Of a stretch of 64,000 nt of DNA, positions 18,863 to 27,434 are shown piece after piece. The notes under the pieces were generated by a model. It made no database searches. It was not told where the DNA came from and saw only the letters and a program-made list of their open reading frames with translations. The stretch is from assembly GCF_016526145.1 (NCBI RefSeq), contig NZ_JADDUE010000009.1:1-64000 (forward strand). Direction: 5' to 3'. Numbering within the stretch: the first letter of the stretch is position 1; every line of letters starts with the position of its first letter. This DNA is from Saccharopolyspora galaxeae. GTDB lineage: Bacteria; Actinomycetota; Actinomycetes; Mycobacteriales; Pseudonocardiaceae. A program made the translations under genes and the position numbers.

Positions 18863-19158
18863 TGGCACACCTCTATTCGACCTCGGGGTCCTCGTTCGGG
18901 GACCGGTCTCCGGCACCCATGGCCGGGTGCCGGGTGGCTCCCGCCGCGCGTCGGGTTCTGACCTCATCGCCGGCCACCTCGTTCCGTGCCGCGCCGTCCC
19001 GGCACGCCAGGTGCCGGTCCGCTTGGTACCGGCGCGCCTCCCGGCGTGCCGTCCGGCCTGTGCCTCCGCGGCTGTGGTCCCGGCCGGGGCGCCCGGGCAG
19101 CGGGTGCGCCCGGCCGGCCCGCCGGGACGTCGCGCACTTCATCACTCACAGTCGCCAG

Positions 19159-19184
19159 GTACCCGCGCCATTGGCCAGACAAAC
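19159..19184 (-). promoter_or_regulatory. Candidate SigF/SigB-type promoter for the anti-sigma/sigma operon
   Basis: On the minus strand GTTTGT (-35), a 14-base spacer and GGGTAC (-10) match the SigB/SigF consensus GTTT-N14-16-GGGTA(C/T). It lies about 300 bases upstream of the anti-sigma gene and directly after the VKOR gene end, implying autoregulation of the operon by its own sigma factor. Between this promoter and 18863 lies a GC-rich stretch with no confident gene. Confidence 0.75.
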
Positions 19185-19208
19185 GGGTGTTCCAGGCTCA
19201 CGTGGGCG

Positions 19209-19835
19209 TCAGAACAGTGAGGTCCAGAAGCTCCAGAACGCTTGCAGCACCATTACCACGATCGCCAGGTACCAGACCACCAGCACGAGGCTGTGGAACC
19301 GGGACAACGCCGCGCCCGCGGACGTGCCCCCGCCCAGGTGGCCGCCGCGCAGCGCGTGCAGCGTCGTGTACCAGAACATCGGGATCACCACGGCCCACAC
19401 CACCATGCAGTACGGGCACAGCGCGCCGATGTCGTACAGGCTCTGCACGATCAGCCAGTGCACGAACACCACGCCGAGCGTGGTGCCCAGCTGCAGGCCG
19501 ATCCAGAACCACCGTGGCGCGGCGAACCCGGCCAGCAGCACGACCCCCGCGGTGATCATCACCGGGAACGTGAACAGGCCGATCAGCGGGTTCGGGAACC
19601 CGAACAGCGCGGCCTGGGTGCTGTCCATGACCGTGCCGCAGGACACGATCGGATTCATGCTGCAGGACGGGATGTAGGACGGATTGCCCAGCTTGGTGAT
19701 CTTCTCGACGGTCAGCGCGAACGAGGCCACCAGGCCGATCGCGCCGCCGATCAGGTACAGCCAGCCCAGCCCGGCCTGCCGCGTTGGTGGCTCCGCGGCG
19801 GCCGCGGCCGGGTGCGCCTGCTGCGTGGCGGTCAT
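19209..19835 (-). CDS. Vitamin K epoxide reductase (VKOR)-family protein
   Basis: A 208-residue membrane protein with four to five helices, of the VKOR family. It reoxidises DsbA-like proteins and passes electrons to quinone. The loop cysteines in IPSCSMNPIVSCGTVMD and the redox pair CPYC (ALCPYCMVVWAVV) are present, as expected for the active enzyme. Its ATG overlaps the stop of the upstream DsbA-like gene in ATGA, so the pair forms a disulfide-forming unit. Confidence 0.95.
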   Translation of the reverse strand: MTATQQAHPAAAAAEPPTRQAGLGWLYLIGGAIGLVASFALTVEKITKLGNPSYIPSCSMNPIVSCGTVMDSTQAALFGFPNPLIGLFTFPVMITAGVVLLAGFAAPRWFWIGLQLGTTLGVVFVHWLIVQSLYDIGALCPYCMVVWAVVIPMFWYTTLHALRGGHLGGGTSAGAALSRFHSLVLVVWYLAIVVMVLQAFWSFWTSLF

Positions 19836-20590
19836 CGCGCCAGCTCCTGGTCGATCCGGGCCCGCAGCTGCTGGGCGACATCAGCGGTGGACTTGCCGGA
19901 GCCCTCCCACTTCTGGCCGTTGATGAAGAACGACGGGGTGCCGGAGATGCCGGCCTTCTCCGCGTCGGCCTGGTCGGCAGCGATCCGGTCGCTGGCCGCC
20001 TTGGACTCCTTGTCCTGCTTGAACTTGTTCACGTCCAGCCCGATCTGCTGGGCGTACTGGGTGAACATCTGGTTGGCGCGGCCGGTGTCATCGCTGACCT
20101 GCTGGCCGTCCGGGGAGACCGCCCATGCGCGGTAGTTGTCGAAGATGGCGTGGTACATCTCCTTGTACTTGCCCTGCATCGCCGCGGCCTCGGCGGACTT
20201 GGCCGCTTCCATCGCCAGCGGGTGGGCGTTGGTCAGCGGGTACATCCGGTTCACGAAGTTGATGCGGCCCTTGTACTCCTGCTCGATGTTCTTGGTGACC
20301 CCGTTGTAGTACTGGAAGCAGGACGGGCACTGGAAGTCCAGGAACTCGGTCACGGTGACCTTGGCGTCGGGGGCTTCGGTGAGCTTGTGGCTGTCCGGCT
20401 TGCTCACCACCTGGCTCATGTCCTGACCCGGCGCGGGGGACTGGCCGCCTGCGGCGTTGTCCCCCTTGCCCGCGGTGAACAGCAGGACCCCGCCGATGAT
20501 CACGACTGCGGCCACGACCACCACGATGCTCAGGATCGCGTTGGTCGATGGCCCGCTCTTCTTCAGCAACGGGTTGGTTGTCTTCGGCAT
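19832..20590 (-). CDS. Membrane-anchored DsbA-like thiol oxidase
   Basis: A 252-residue protein with an N-terminal anchor (residues about 18-40, AILSIVVVVAAVVIIGGVLL) and an extracytoplasmic DsbA-type thioredoxin domain. The active-site motif is FQCPSC, and the cis-proline loop appears as GISGTPSFFING. It introduces disulfides into exported proteins and is probably recycled by the VKOR protein encoded immediately downstream. ATG at 20590 is preferred; an in-frame GTG at 20602 lies too close to its GAAG. The divergent neighbour is the DNA ligase gene. Confidence 0.94.
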   Translation of the reverse strand: MPKTTNPLLKKSGPSTNAILSIVVVVAAVVIIGGVLLFTAGKGDNAAGGQSPAPGQDMSQVVSKPDSHKLTEAPDAKVTVTEFLDFQCPSCFQYYNGVTKNIEQEYKGRINFVNRMYPLTNAHPLAMEAAKSAEAAAMQGKYKEMYHAIFDNYRAWAVSPDGQQVSDDTGRANQMFTQYAQQIGLDVNKFKQDKESKAASDRIAADQADAEKAGISGTPSFFINGQKWEGSGKSTADVAQQLRARIDQELAR

Positions 20591-20733
20591 CGCTTCGTGC
20601 ACCTTCGCGGTCGGGCGCGGGGCTGGGCTTGCCCCGCATCTGCGGCAGGTCGATATCCAGTCTCACCCACTGACACGAAAGTGTGAGGAAGCGGGTGGTC
20701 GGGAAAGGCGCCCCTACCGGGTATACCGCATCC

Positions 20734-21729
20734 GTGAGCGAGCCCGATCCGACCGAACTGCTCGGCGCCGACCAGCTGCCGCTGCTGCGCTCCTGGTCTG
20801 GAACCTGGCTGGAGCCCGAGCTGGCCACCCTGACCGACAGCCGGTTCTCCGACCCGGACTGGCTCTACGAGCGCAAGCTCGACGGCGCCCGGGTGCTGGC
20901 CGGGCGCGACGGGGGCGATCCGGTGCTGTGGTCGCGCAACCACAAGCGGGTCGACGCCTCCTACCCGGAGCTGCTGGACGCGCTGGCCGGGCAGGGGGAG
21001 CGGTTCGTGGTGGACGGCGAGGTGGTGGCCTTCGACGGCGACCGCACCAGCTTCGCCAAGCTGCAGAACCGGATGCACCTGACCGACCCGCGCGCGGCCC
21101 GGCGGACCGGGGTGCGGGTGTTCTACTACCTGTTCGACCTGATCGCGATCGGCGGCGTGGACGTGACCCGGCTGCCGCTGCGCACCCGCAAGCGGCTGTT
21201 GTCCGAGTGCTTCGGCTTCGACGACCCGCTGCGCTACAGCGAGCACCGCCGCGGCGACGGGGAGGAGTTCTTCCGGCAGGCGTGCGAACGCGGCTGGGAG
21301 GGTCTGATCGCCAAGCGCGCGGACCGGCCCTACCGGGGCGGCCGTTCCCGGGAGTGGCTGAAGTTCAAGTGCGTCTCCGGGCAGGAGTTCGTCATCGGCG
21401 GCTTCACCGAGCCGAAAGGCGCGCGCCACGGGTTCGGCGCGCTGCTGGTCGGCTATTTCCAAGGCGACGAGCTGCGCTACGCGGGCAAGGTCGGGACCGG
21501 ATACGACGAGAAGACCTTGCGCGATCTGCGGGCTCGAATGGAAAGGCTGGAGAAGTCCGAATCACCGTTCGCCGATCGGATCGGGGAACGGGAGGTGCAT
21601 TGGGTGGCGCCGGAAATGGTCGCGGAGATCGGTTTCTCCGAATGGACCGCGGACGGGCGGTTGCGGCACCCGAGGTTCACCGGGCTGCGCGAGGACAAGC
21701 CGGCGACGAGCGTCGTCCGGGAGGACTGA
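20734..21729 (+). CDS. ATP-dependent DNA ligase (LigC/LigD ligase-domain type)
   Basis: A 331-residue ligase containing only the nucleotidyltransferase and OB-fold domains. The AMP-accepting lysine is Lys48 in YERKLDGARVLA. Other motifs follow: FVVDGEVVAFD, FYYLFDLI, GWEGLIAKR and WLKFKC. It resembles stand-alone LigC-type enzymes and the ligase domain of LigD, used in end-joining or excision repair. No Ku or polymerase gene is adjacent. GGGTATACC lies just before the GTG with no Shine-Dalgarno, suggesting a leaderless mRNA. Confidence 0.92.
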   Translation: MSEPDPTELLGADQLPLLRSWSGTWLEPELATLTDSRFSDPDWLYERKLDGARVLAGRDGGDPVLWSRNHKRVDASYPELLDALAGQGERFVVDGEVVAFDGDRTSFAKLQNRMHLTDPRAARRTGVRVFYYLFDLIAIGGVDVTRLPLRTRKRLLSECFGFDDPLRYSEHRRGDGEEFFRQACERGWEGLIAKRADRPYRGGRSREWLKFKCVSGQEFVIGGFTEPKGARHGFGALLVGYFQGDELRYAGKVGTGYDEKTLRDLRARMERLEKSESPFADRIGEREVHWVAPEMVAEIGFSEWTADGRLRHPRFTGLREDKPATSVVRED

Positions 21730-21756
21730 TCGTCGCCGGCGCACCGCCGTTCCCAC

Positions 21757-21897
21757 TCATCGCACGACGCTGACCGCCGCGTTCGCCGGCGGCCCGGCAG
21801 CGGGCTGAGGTTGGGACCATGCGGCCAGGAGAACGGTCGTCACGACCATCAGCACCGTTCCGACAACCGACACGAAAGTGCGGCTGCTGCTCTGCAT
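21757..21897 (-). CDS. Small membrane or secreted hypothetical protein
   Basis: A 46-residue peptide with one hydrophobic segment (FVSVVGTVLMVVTTVLLAAW) followed by a Pro/Ala-rich tail. It looks like a single-pass membrane peptide or an exported peptide. The ribosome binding site is weak (AAGCGGGG, far from the ATG). It is convergent with the ligase gene. I do not recognise the family. Confidence 0.45.
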   Translation of the reverse strand: MQSSSRTFVSVVGTVLMVVTTVLLAAWSQPQPAAGPPANAAVSVVR

Positions 21898-22222
21898 GAT
21901 TCGCGCCCCGCTTTTCTTGGGAGGAGGGAATGATTGCCACGCGGCGCGCCGGAACCGATCAATGCTTTGGCGGCCGACCGGTCTGCTCGTGCTCCGGGCG
22001 CGCCCGTCGGCCCGGCGAGCCGATGAGGGACCGGAAGTACTTCGGGGAACCGGACGAACCGCCGGGGACACTGCTGCGAACCCGACCGCCACCAGGACTG
22101 TCGTCCGCAGGCGACGATACGTTACGCGGTCGCAATCTTGGTTTTCGGGCTCCGATGCCACCGGTGTGGGTGAGCCCGGCCGAAAGCCCTGCCGCCGGTC
22201 GCGACCGAACGCGACGATTCGG

Positions 22223-22894
22223 TCATTGATCCCAGATTTTCTGCTCGTCGAGGTAGCGAAGCAGCGCCCGCCCGGTGTTGATCGCGTGCTCGTGCATCGC
22301 CCACCGCGCGGCTTCGGCGTCCCGGTTGCGCAAGGCGCGCAGGATCTCGCGGTGCTCGGATTCGGTCAGCTCGGTCAGTCCGGGCGTGGCCGCGCCGATC
22401 CGCTGCGGCACGTAGCGGGACGCCAGCCGCAGGAACCAGTCCAGCTTGGCGGACTCCGCGACGTCGTGGATCGCGGTGTGGAACCGCTGGTCGAGCTGCA
22501 CCGCGTCGCCGATGCCGAAGCGGGTGGCGTGCTCCAGCTCCGCCTGCACCGCCTCCAGCGCGTCCAGCTGCGCGATGCTGATCCGCTCGGCGGTGCGGGC
22601 GGCCAGCTCGCCCGCCAGCCCGGCCCGCAACCGGTTGGCGTCGGCCACGTCCTGCCGGTTCAGCGGCACGACGGTGAAGCCGCGGCGAGGTTCGAGCTCG
22701 ACGAACCCTTCGCCGCGCAACGCCAGCAGCGCCTCCCGCACGGGGGTCACGCTGACCCCGATCTCCTCCGCGAGGCGCTCCAGGGGCAGGTGCTGGCCGC
22801 GGCGCAGCTTGCCCGTCATGATCCGGTCGCGGATCCGGACGGCCACTTCGTCGGACAGCTGCGGGCGGGGTGCTCTGTGGGGCGCTGGGGGCAT
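22223..22894 (-). CDS. GntR-family regulator, FadR subfamily (FCD domain)
   Basis: A 223-residue regulator. The winged helix at residues about 12-75 contains LERLAEEIGVSVTPVREALL, and the FCD effector domain follows with ELTESEHREILRALRNRD and a metal-type His pattern (FHTAIHD, HREI, MHEH). FadR-type members sense organic or fatty acids. It is divergent from the PucR gene across about 255 bases. GAGAAAG precedes the ATG at 22894. Target genes are not obvious. Confidence 0.92.
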   Translation of the reverse strand: MPPAPHRAPRPQLSDEVAVRIRDRIMTGKLRRGQHLPLERLAEEIGVSVTPVREALLALRGEGFVELEPRRGFTVVPLNRQDVADANRLRAGLAGELAARTAERISIAQLDALEAVQAELEHATRFGIGDAVQLDQRFHTAIHDVAESAKLDWFLRLASRYVPQRIGAATPGLTELTESEHREILRALRNRDAEAARWAMHEHAINTGRALLRYLDEQKIWDQ

Positions 22895-23149
22895 TCGCTT
22901 TCTCGATCGTCGCCTGCGCCGACCGCCGCGTCGGCTGATTTCCTGGGGCCGGTTGCTCGGGGCCGGGTTCTGGCGGTCAGGCCGTTCACCGTGCATGACC
23001 GGTGGTCGTGTGGCACCGGTCACCGCGAACTTGATACCAGGTGGGCCCGACCGGACCGGCCGGTGCCGAACCCGGCCGCGGCAGCCGGCCCGCGGAGCCG
23101 GCGAAGCGGCGCGGACGTCGATCGTCGCGCGCGGGTATCGTCGCAGGGC

Positions 23150-24376
23150 GTGGCCGCAGATCCCGCCCGCCCGCTGCCCGATCCGGGGCACGTCGCGGCG
23201 ATCACGCATTCGCTCGCCGCGGCCCGGCTCGGGGATGCCGAGCGGCTCGCCCGGCGGTTGATGGGGGCGATCTTCACCGACAACCCGGAGTGGACCGACT
23301 ACCGCCCGGTCCCGCGGGAGGACCTCTACGACGGCTGCAAGCGCTACCTGGAGCGGGTGCTGCAGATTCTCAGCGGCGAGGTCGGCGGCCCGGACGGCGA
23401 CGACGTCGCCGCCGCGATCGGGCGCCGCCGCGCCGAGCAGGGCGTGCCGCTGGAGGTCATGCTGCGCACCTTCCGGCTCGGCGGGCGCATCGTGTGGGAG
23501 GCGCTGGTCGAGCAGGCGCACGCCGACCGCGCCGACCCGGACGTGGTGCTGGGCGCGGCCACCTCGATGTGGACGGTGATCGACGGGTTGTCCTCGACGC
23601 TGTCGACCTCCTACCGCAACACCGAGCTGGAGCGGTTGCGCCGCGACGACCAGCGCAGGCACGCCCTGGTGGAGGACCTGCTCAGCGGCCGCGCGCGGGA
23701 CACCGCGTTCGCGCAACGCACCGCGAAGGAACTCGACCTGCCGACCGGCGGCCGCTACCTGGTGGTGGTCGCCGAGATGCGCGCCGATGGCAGCTTCGCG
23801 CTGGCCGGGCAGAGCGAAGCGTTGGGCGGTGTGCACATCCGCTCGGTGTGGCAAGTGCGCGCGGACACACTCGTCGGGCTCGTCGCCCTGGAGCAGCGCG
23901 CTGAGCCGGGCGCGCTGGAGGTGCTGCGCCCGCTGGCCCGCGGCCGGGTGGCGGCGTCACCGCCGGTGAAAGGCCTGGCCGAGGTGGGTCTGGCGCACCA
24001 GCTCGCGCTCACCGCGCTGGGCACCGCCTCTTACAACACGCCGCAGCTGGTGTCGCTGGAGCAGCGCTACCCGGAGGCGCTGCTGGTGCAGTCGCCCGAC
24101 CTGGCGCAGCGGCTGCTGGATTCGCAGCTGGGGCCGGTGCTGGAGCTGCCGGTCAAGGAGCGCGACATGCTGCTGGAGACGCTGTCGGCGTGGCTGGAGG
24201 AGAACTGCTCGACGGCCAACGCCGCGGTGCGGCTGCACTGCCACCGCAACACGGTGCTCAACCGGCTGCACCGGATCGGCGCGCTGATCGACCGGCCGCT
24301 GCACGGGCGGGCGGCGTACGTGTCGCTGTCGCTGGCGTTGTCGGCACTACACCTGCGGGATGGGCTCCGCGACTGA
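23150..24376 (+). CDS. PucR/CdaR-type transcriptional regulator
   Basis: A 408-residue regulator. The N-terminal two thirds form an all-helical sensor followed by a degenerate GGDEF-like domain. The C-terminus has the PucR helix-turn-helix, NAAVRLHCHRNTVLNRLHRIG. Family members regulate purine, amino-acid or lipid metabolism. TATCGT at about 23136-23141 lies 8 bases before the GTG, with no Shine-Dalgarno, again suggesting a leaderless transcript. The pdh genes lie downstream, but a regulatory link is only a possibility. Confidence 0.9.
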   Translation: MAADPARPLPDPGHVAAITHSLAAARLGDAERLARRLMGAIFTDNPEWTDYRPVPREDLYDGCKRYLERVLQILSGEVGGPDGDDVAAAIGRRRAEQGVPLEVMLRTFRLGGRIVWEALVEQAHADRADPDVVLGAATSMWTVIDGLSSTLSTSYRNTELERLRRDDQRRHALVEDLLSGRARDTAFAQRTAKELDLPTGGRYLVVVAEMRADGSFALAGQSEALGGVHIRSVWQVRADTLVGLVALEQRAEPGALEVLRPLARGRVAASPPVKGLAEVGLAHQLALTALGTASYNTPQLVSLEQRYPEALLVQSPDLAQRLLDSQLGPVLELPVKERDMLLETLSAWLEENCSTANAAVRLHCHRNTVLNRLHRIGALIDRPLHGRAAYVSLSLALSALHLRDGLRD

Positions 24377-24490
24377 GCCTCCGGGGCAACTTTTGGCGTT
24401 TTTCCGCTATCGGTGTTGACTTTCTGATTTCTCCGCCGTGAACCGCCCTGATCGTCACCGTCGGTGCCGAATCGCGACCTTGTGTGATCA

Positions 24491-24528
24491 AACCGGGCCG
24501 AAATGTGCGCTGTGCACATCGGCCGGTT
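24491..24528. promoter_or_regulatory. Long interrupted inverted repeat upstream of the pdh operon
   Basis: ATGTGC-GCTGT-GCACAT (24503-24519) is flanked by AACCGGGCCG and CGGCCGGTT, giving a nearly continuous inverted repeat with two small bulges. It stands about 145 bases before the lpd start. It may be a regulator operator for the dehydrogenase operon or an mRNA hairpin. I cannot name the binding protein. Confidence 0.6.
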
Positions 24529-24673
24529 CCGAAGTCTGGGCGGTCGAGCATGGCGCGCGAGTGTCCGCGCTCACGAGACTCGCGGTGCAACATCCGGGAT
24601 TCACCCAGCGGCGAAGCACCTGCATCGAGACGGGCTCCGCGCTGGTCCGTGCGGCTCGAAGGAGCACAGCGAA

Positions 24674-26146
24674 GTGCAGGAATACGACCTCCTTGTGGTG
24701 GGCGGCGGCCCCGGCGGGTACGTCGCCGCGATCCGGGCCGCGCAGCGCGGCCTGTCCGTGGCCGTGGTGGAGAAGGAGAAGCCCGGCGGGGTGTGCCTGA
24801 ACTGGGGCTGCATCCCGACCAAGGCGATGCTGCGCTCCGCCGAGGTCTACGAGACCGTCCTGCACGCCGCCGAGTACGGCGTGCGCGCCGAGAACGTCGC
24901 GCTGGACTACGACACCGTCAGCCGCCGCAAGGACAGCGTGGTCAAGGGGCTGACCGACGGGGTCGCGGGCCTGCTCAAGGCCAACGGCGTCAGCGTGCTC
25001 ATCGGGCACGCCCGGTTCACCGGCCCGACCACCGTGGACGTCTACGCCACCGGTGAGTCCGAGCTCGGCGCGAACGGACCCCGCTACGCCGCCGACCCGG
25101 TCGGCGATGCGCCCATCGACCAGGTCCGCGCGAAGGACGTGATCATCGCGACCGGTTCGGTCCCGGTGCAGCTGCCGCTGCCCGGCGCCGACCTGCCCGG
25201 CGTGATCACCTCGGACGGCGCGTTCGGCCTGACCGAGGTGCCCGGGCGGCTGCTGGTCATCGGCGGCAGCGCGGTCGGTGCGGAGTGGGCCAGCCTGTTC
25301 GGCTCGCTGGGCAGCGAGGTCAGCATCGTCGAGATGCAGTCCACGCTGGTCCCGGCCGAGGACGCCGAGGTCGGCAAGGCGCTGGGCCGCTCGTTCGGCA
25401 AGCGCGGCATCAACGTGCTCACCGGCGCCACCGTCTCGAAGATCGAACGTTCCGGGCGCGGCAAGAACTCCGCGCTGAAGGTCACCGTGGACGGCGCCAA
25501 GCCCCAGGAGATCGAAGCCGACGTCGTGCTGTTCGGCGTCGGCCGCAAGCCGAACACCGCCGCGCTGGACTTGGACCGCGCCGGTGTGGCGCTGGACCCG
25601 CGCGGGTTCGTGCAGGTCGACGACAAGCTGCGCACCAGCGTCGAGCACGTGCACGCGATCGGCGACGTCACCGGCAAGGCGCTGCTCGCGCACGTCGCCT
25701 CGCACCAGGGGATCGTGGCCGCCGAGACGATCGCGGGCCACGAGTCGCACATCGACTACGACGTCATCCCGGCCGCGACGTTCACCCACCCCGAGATCGC
25801 CAGCGTCGGGCTCACCGAGGCGCAGGCCGCTGAAGCGGGGCACGAGGTCGTCGCCGCGAAGTTCCCGTTCGCCGCGCTGGGCCGCGCGCAGACCTACGGC
25901 GACACCGAGGGCTTCATGAAGGTCGTCGCGGGCAAGCAGTACGGCGAGGTGCTGGGCGTGCACGTGTTCGGCCCGTCGGCCAGCGACCTGATCACCGAGG
26001 GCGCGCTGGCGATGACGCTGGAGGCGACGCTCGACGAGCTCGCCGAAACCGTCCACGCGCACCCGACGCTCGGCGAGGTCGGCATGGAGGCGGCGATGTC
26101 CGCCCTCGGTTTGCCGGTCCACACGGCTCCGCCGAAGAAGCGCTAA
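24674..26146 (+). CDS. lpdA: Dihydrolipoamide dehydrogenase (E3)
   Basis: A 490-residue FAD/NAD enzyme that reoxidises dihydrolipoyl groups of the E2 core. It has LLVVGGGPGGYVAAIRAAQ (FAD), the redox disulfide in GGVCLNWGCIPTK, a second Rossmann motif LLVIGGSAVGAEWASLF, and the C-terminal interface HAHPTLGEVGMEA, whose His completes the active site of the other subunit. The GTG at 24674 follows AAGGAG by 11 bases. It is the first gene of lpd-pdhA-pdhB-pdhC, an order that gives E3 its own place in the complex. Confidence 0.96.
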   Translation: MQEYDLLVVGGGPGGYVAAIRAAQRGLSVAVVEKEKPGGVCLNWGCIPTKAMLRSAEVYETVLHAAEYGVRAENVALDYDTVSRRKDSVVKGLTDGVAGLLKANGVSVLIGHARFTGPTTVDVYATGESELGANGPRYAADPVGDAPIDQVRAKDVIIATGSVPVQLPLPGADLPGVITSDGAFGLTEVPGRLLVIGGSAVGAEWASLFGSLGSEVSIVEMQSTLVPAEDAEVGKALGRSFGKRGINVLTGATVSKIERSGRGKNSALKVTVDGAKPQEIEADVVLFGVGRKPNTAALDLDRAGVALDPRGFVQVDDKLRTSVEHVHAIGDVTGKALLAHVASHQGIVAAETIAGHESHIDYDVIPAATFTHPEIASVGLTEAQAAEAGHEVVAAKFPFAALGRAQTYGDTEGFMKVVAGKQYGEVLGVHVFGPSASDLITEGALAMTLEATLDELAETVHAHPTLGEVGMEAAMSALGLPVHTAPPKKR

Positions 26147-26167
26147 GGACGGCCCGAGTCCCGCACC

Positions 26168-26191
26168 GCGAGCGGCTTCCGCCGCTTACAA
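26168..26191. repeat. Short dispersed hairpin, copy 2
   Basis: This is a near-copy of 8720-8741, with AGCGGC and GCCGCT around TTCC. It lies between lpdA and pdhA. Confidence 0.45.
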
Positions 26192-26239
26192 CGCCCTAGT
26201 CCGGCTCCAGTCCCGCACGATTTTCGAAAGGGTTCCGTG

Positions 26240-27334
26240 ATGGCGCAGACCGCGACCCGCAGCAAGCCCGCGACCCGCACCAAGTCCGGCCGCACGCCCG
26301 CACGCGCCGCCAAGAGCGGCCCGTTCGGCGGGGAGTCGCACGAGCTGCTGCGCGGCTACTTCCAGCAGATGACGCTGATCCGCCGCTTCGAGGAGCGCGC
26401 CGCGCAGGGCTACACCCAGGCCAAGATCGGCGGCTACTGCCACCTAAACCTGGGTGAGGAGGCCACCGTCGTCGGCCTGATGTCGGCGCTGCGCAAGACC
26501 GACCTGCTGTTCACCAACTACCGCGAGCACGGCTACGCGATCGCCAAGGGCATCGAGCCGGGCCGGGTGATGGCCGAGCTCTACGGCCGCAGCACCGGCA
26601 CTTCCAAGGGCTGGGGCGGTTCGATGCACATGTTCGACTCCGACGCCGGGCTGCTCGGCGGCTACGGCATCGTCGGCGGGCAGATCCCGCTGGCCACGGG
26701 TGCCGCGATGGCCGTCGACTACCGCGGTGGCGACCAGGTCGTGATGTGCCAGATGGGCGATGGCACCACCAACATCGGCGCGTTCCACGAGGCGCTGAAC
26801 ATCGCCGCGCTGTGGAACCTCCCGGTGGTGTTCGTGGTGGTGAACAACCACATGGGCATGGGCACCACGGTGGACAAGGCTTCGGCGGAGTCGGACCTGT
26901 ACAAGCGCGCCGCGGCTTACCGGATGCACGGCGAGCGGGTGGACGGCAACAACGTGCTCGAGGTCCGCGACGCGGCCACGAAGCTGGTCGAGCAGGCCCG
27001 CGAGTCCGGCACGCCCGCGCTGCTGGAGGCGGTCAGCGACCGGCTCAAGGGCCACTCGGTGGTGGACCCGGGCAAGTACCGCAGCGAGGACTCGGTGCAG
27101 CAGGCCCGCGCGAACGACCCGGTGGTGAACTTCCGGGCGAAGCTGATCGATGCAGGCGTGCTCGACGAGGACGCCGCCGCGGAGATCGAGAAGCAGGCGC
27201 AGGCCGACGCCGACGCCGCGGTCGCCTTCGCCGACGACAGCCCGCACCCCGAGGTGTCCACGCTGTTCGACTACACCTACGCCACCCCGGTGGCGAACGA
27301 TTCCCGGCGCCTGCCCGCCGACCCGGTGTTCTGA
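26240..27334 (+). CDS. pdhA: Pyruvate dehydrogenase E1 component, alpha subunit
   Basis: A 364-residue thiamine-diphosphate subunit. The ThDP motif starts MGDGTTNIGAFHEALNIAAL and ends VVNN. RRFEERAAQGYTQAKIGG and GKGWGGSMHMF-like segments (here SKGWGGSMHMFD) match PDH rather than branched-chain E1. The first 30 residues are a basic Ala/Lys/Arg-rich tail. ATG at 26240 follows AAAGGG. It forms the heterotetramer with PdhB. A 100-base gap separates it from pdhB. Confidence 0.94.
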   Translation: MAQTATRSKPATRTKSGRTPARAAKSGPFGGESHELLRGYFQQMTLIRRFEERAAQGYTQAKIGGYCHLNLGEEATVVGLMSALRKTDLLFTNYREHGYAIAKGIEPGRVMAELYGRSTGTSKGWGGSMHMFDSDAGLLGGYGIVGGQIPLATGAAMAVDYRGGDQVVMCQMGDGTTNIGAFHEALNIAALWNLPVVFVVVNNHMGMGTTVDKASAESDLYKRAAAYRMHGERVDGNNVLEVRDAATKLVEQARESGTPALLEAVSDRLKGHSVVDPGKYRSEDSVQQARANDPVVNFRAKLIDAGVLDEDAAAEIEKQAQADADAAVAFADDSPHPEVSTLFDYTYATPVANDSRRLPADPVF

Positions 27335-27434
27335 GCCGCTCACCGCACACCCCGCCACCCGCTCCCGCGCGGCACTCGGCTCGATCGCCGGGTGCCGCCG
27401 AGGCGCGGATCCGAAGTCTCAGGAGTTAGTTCCC

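Noticed and set aside
18964-19149. Pro/Arg/Gly-rich 62-residue frame before the anti-sigma gene as a gene
   Set aside because: Third-position GC is lower than in neighbouring genes and no motif is seen; mentioned only as a possibility in the findings.
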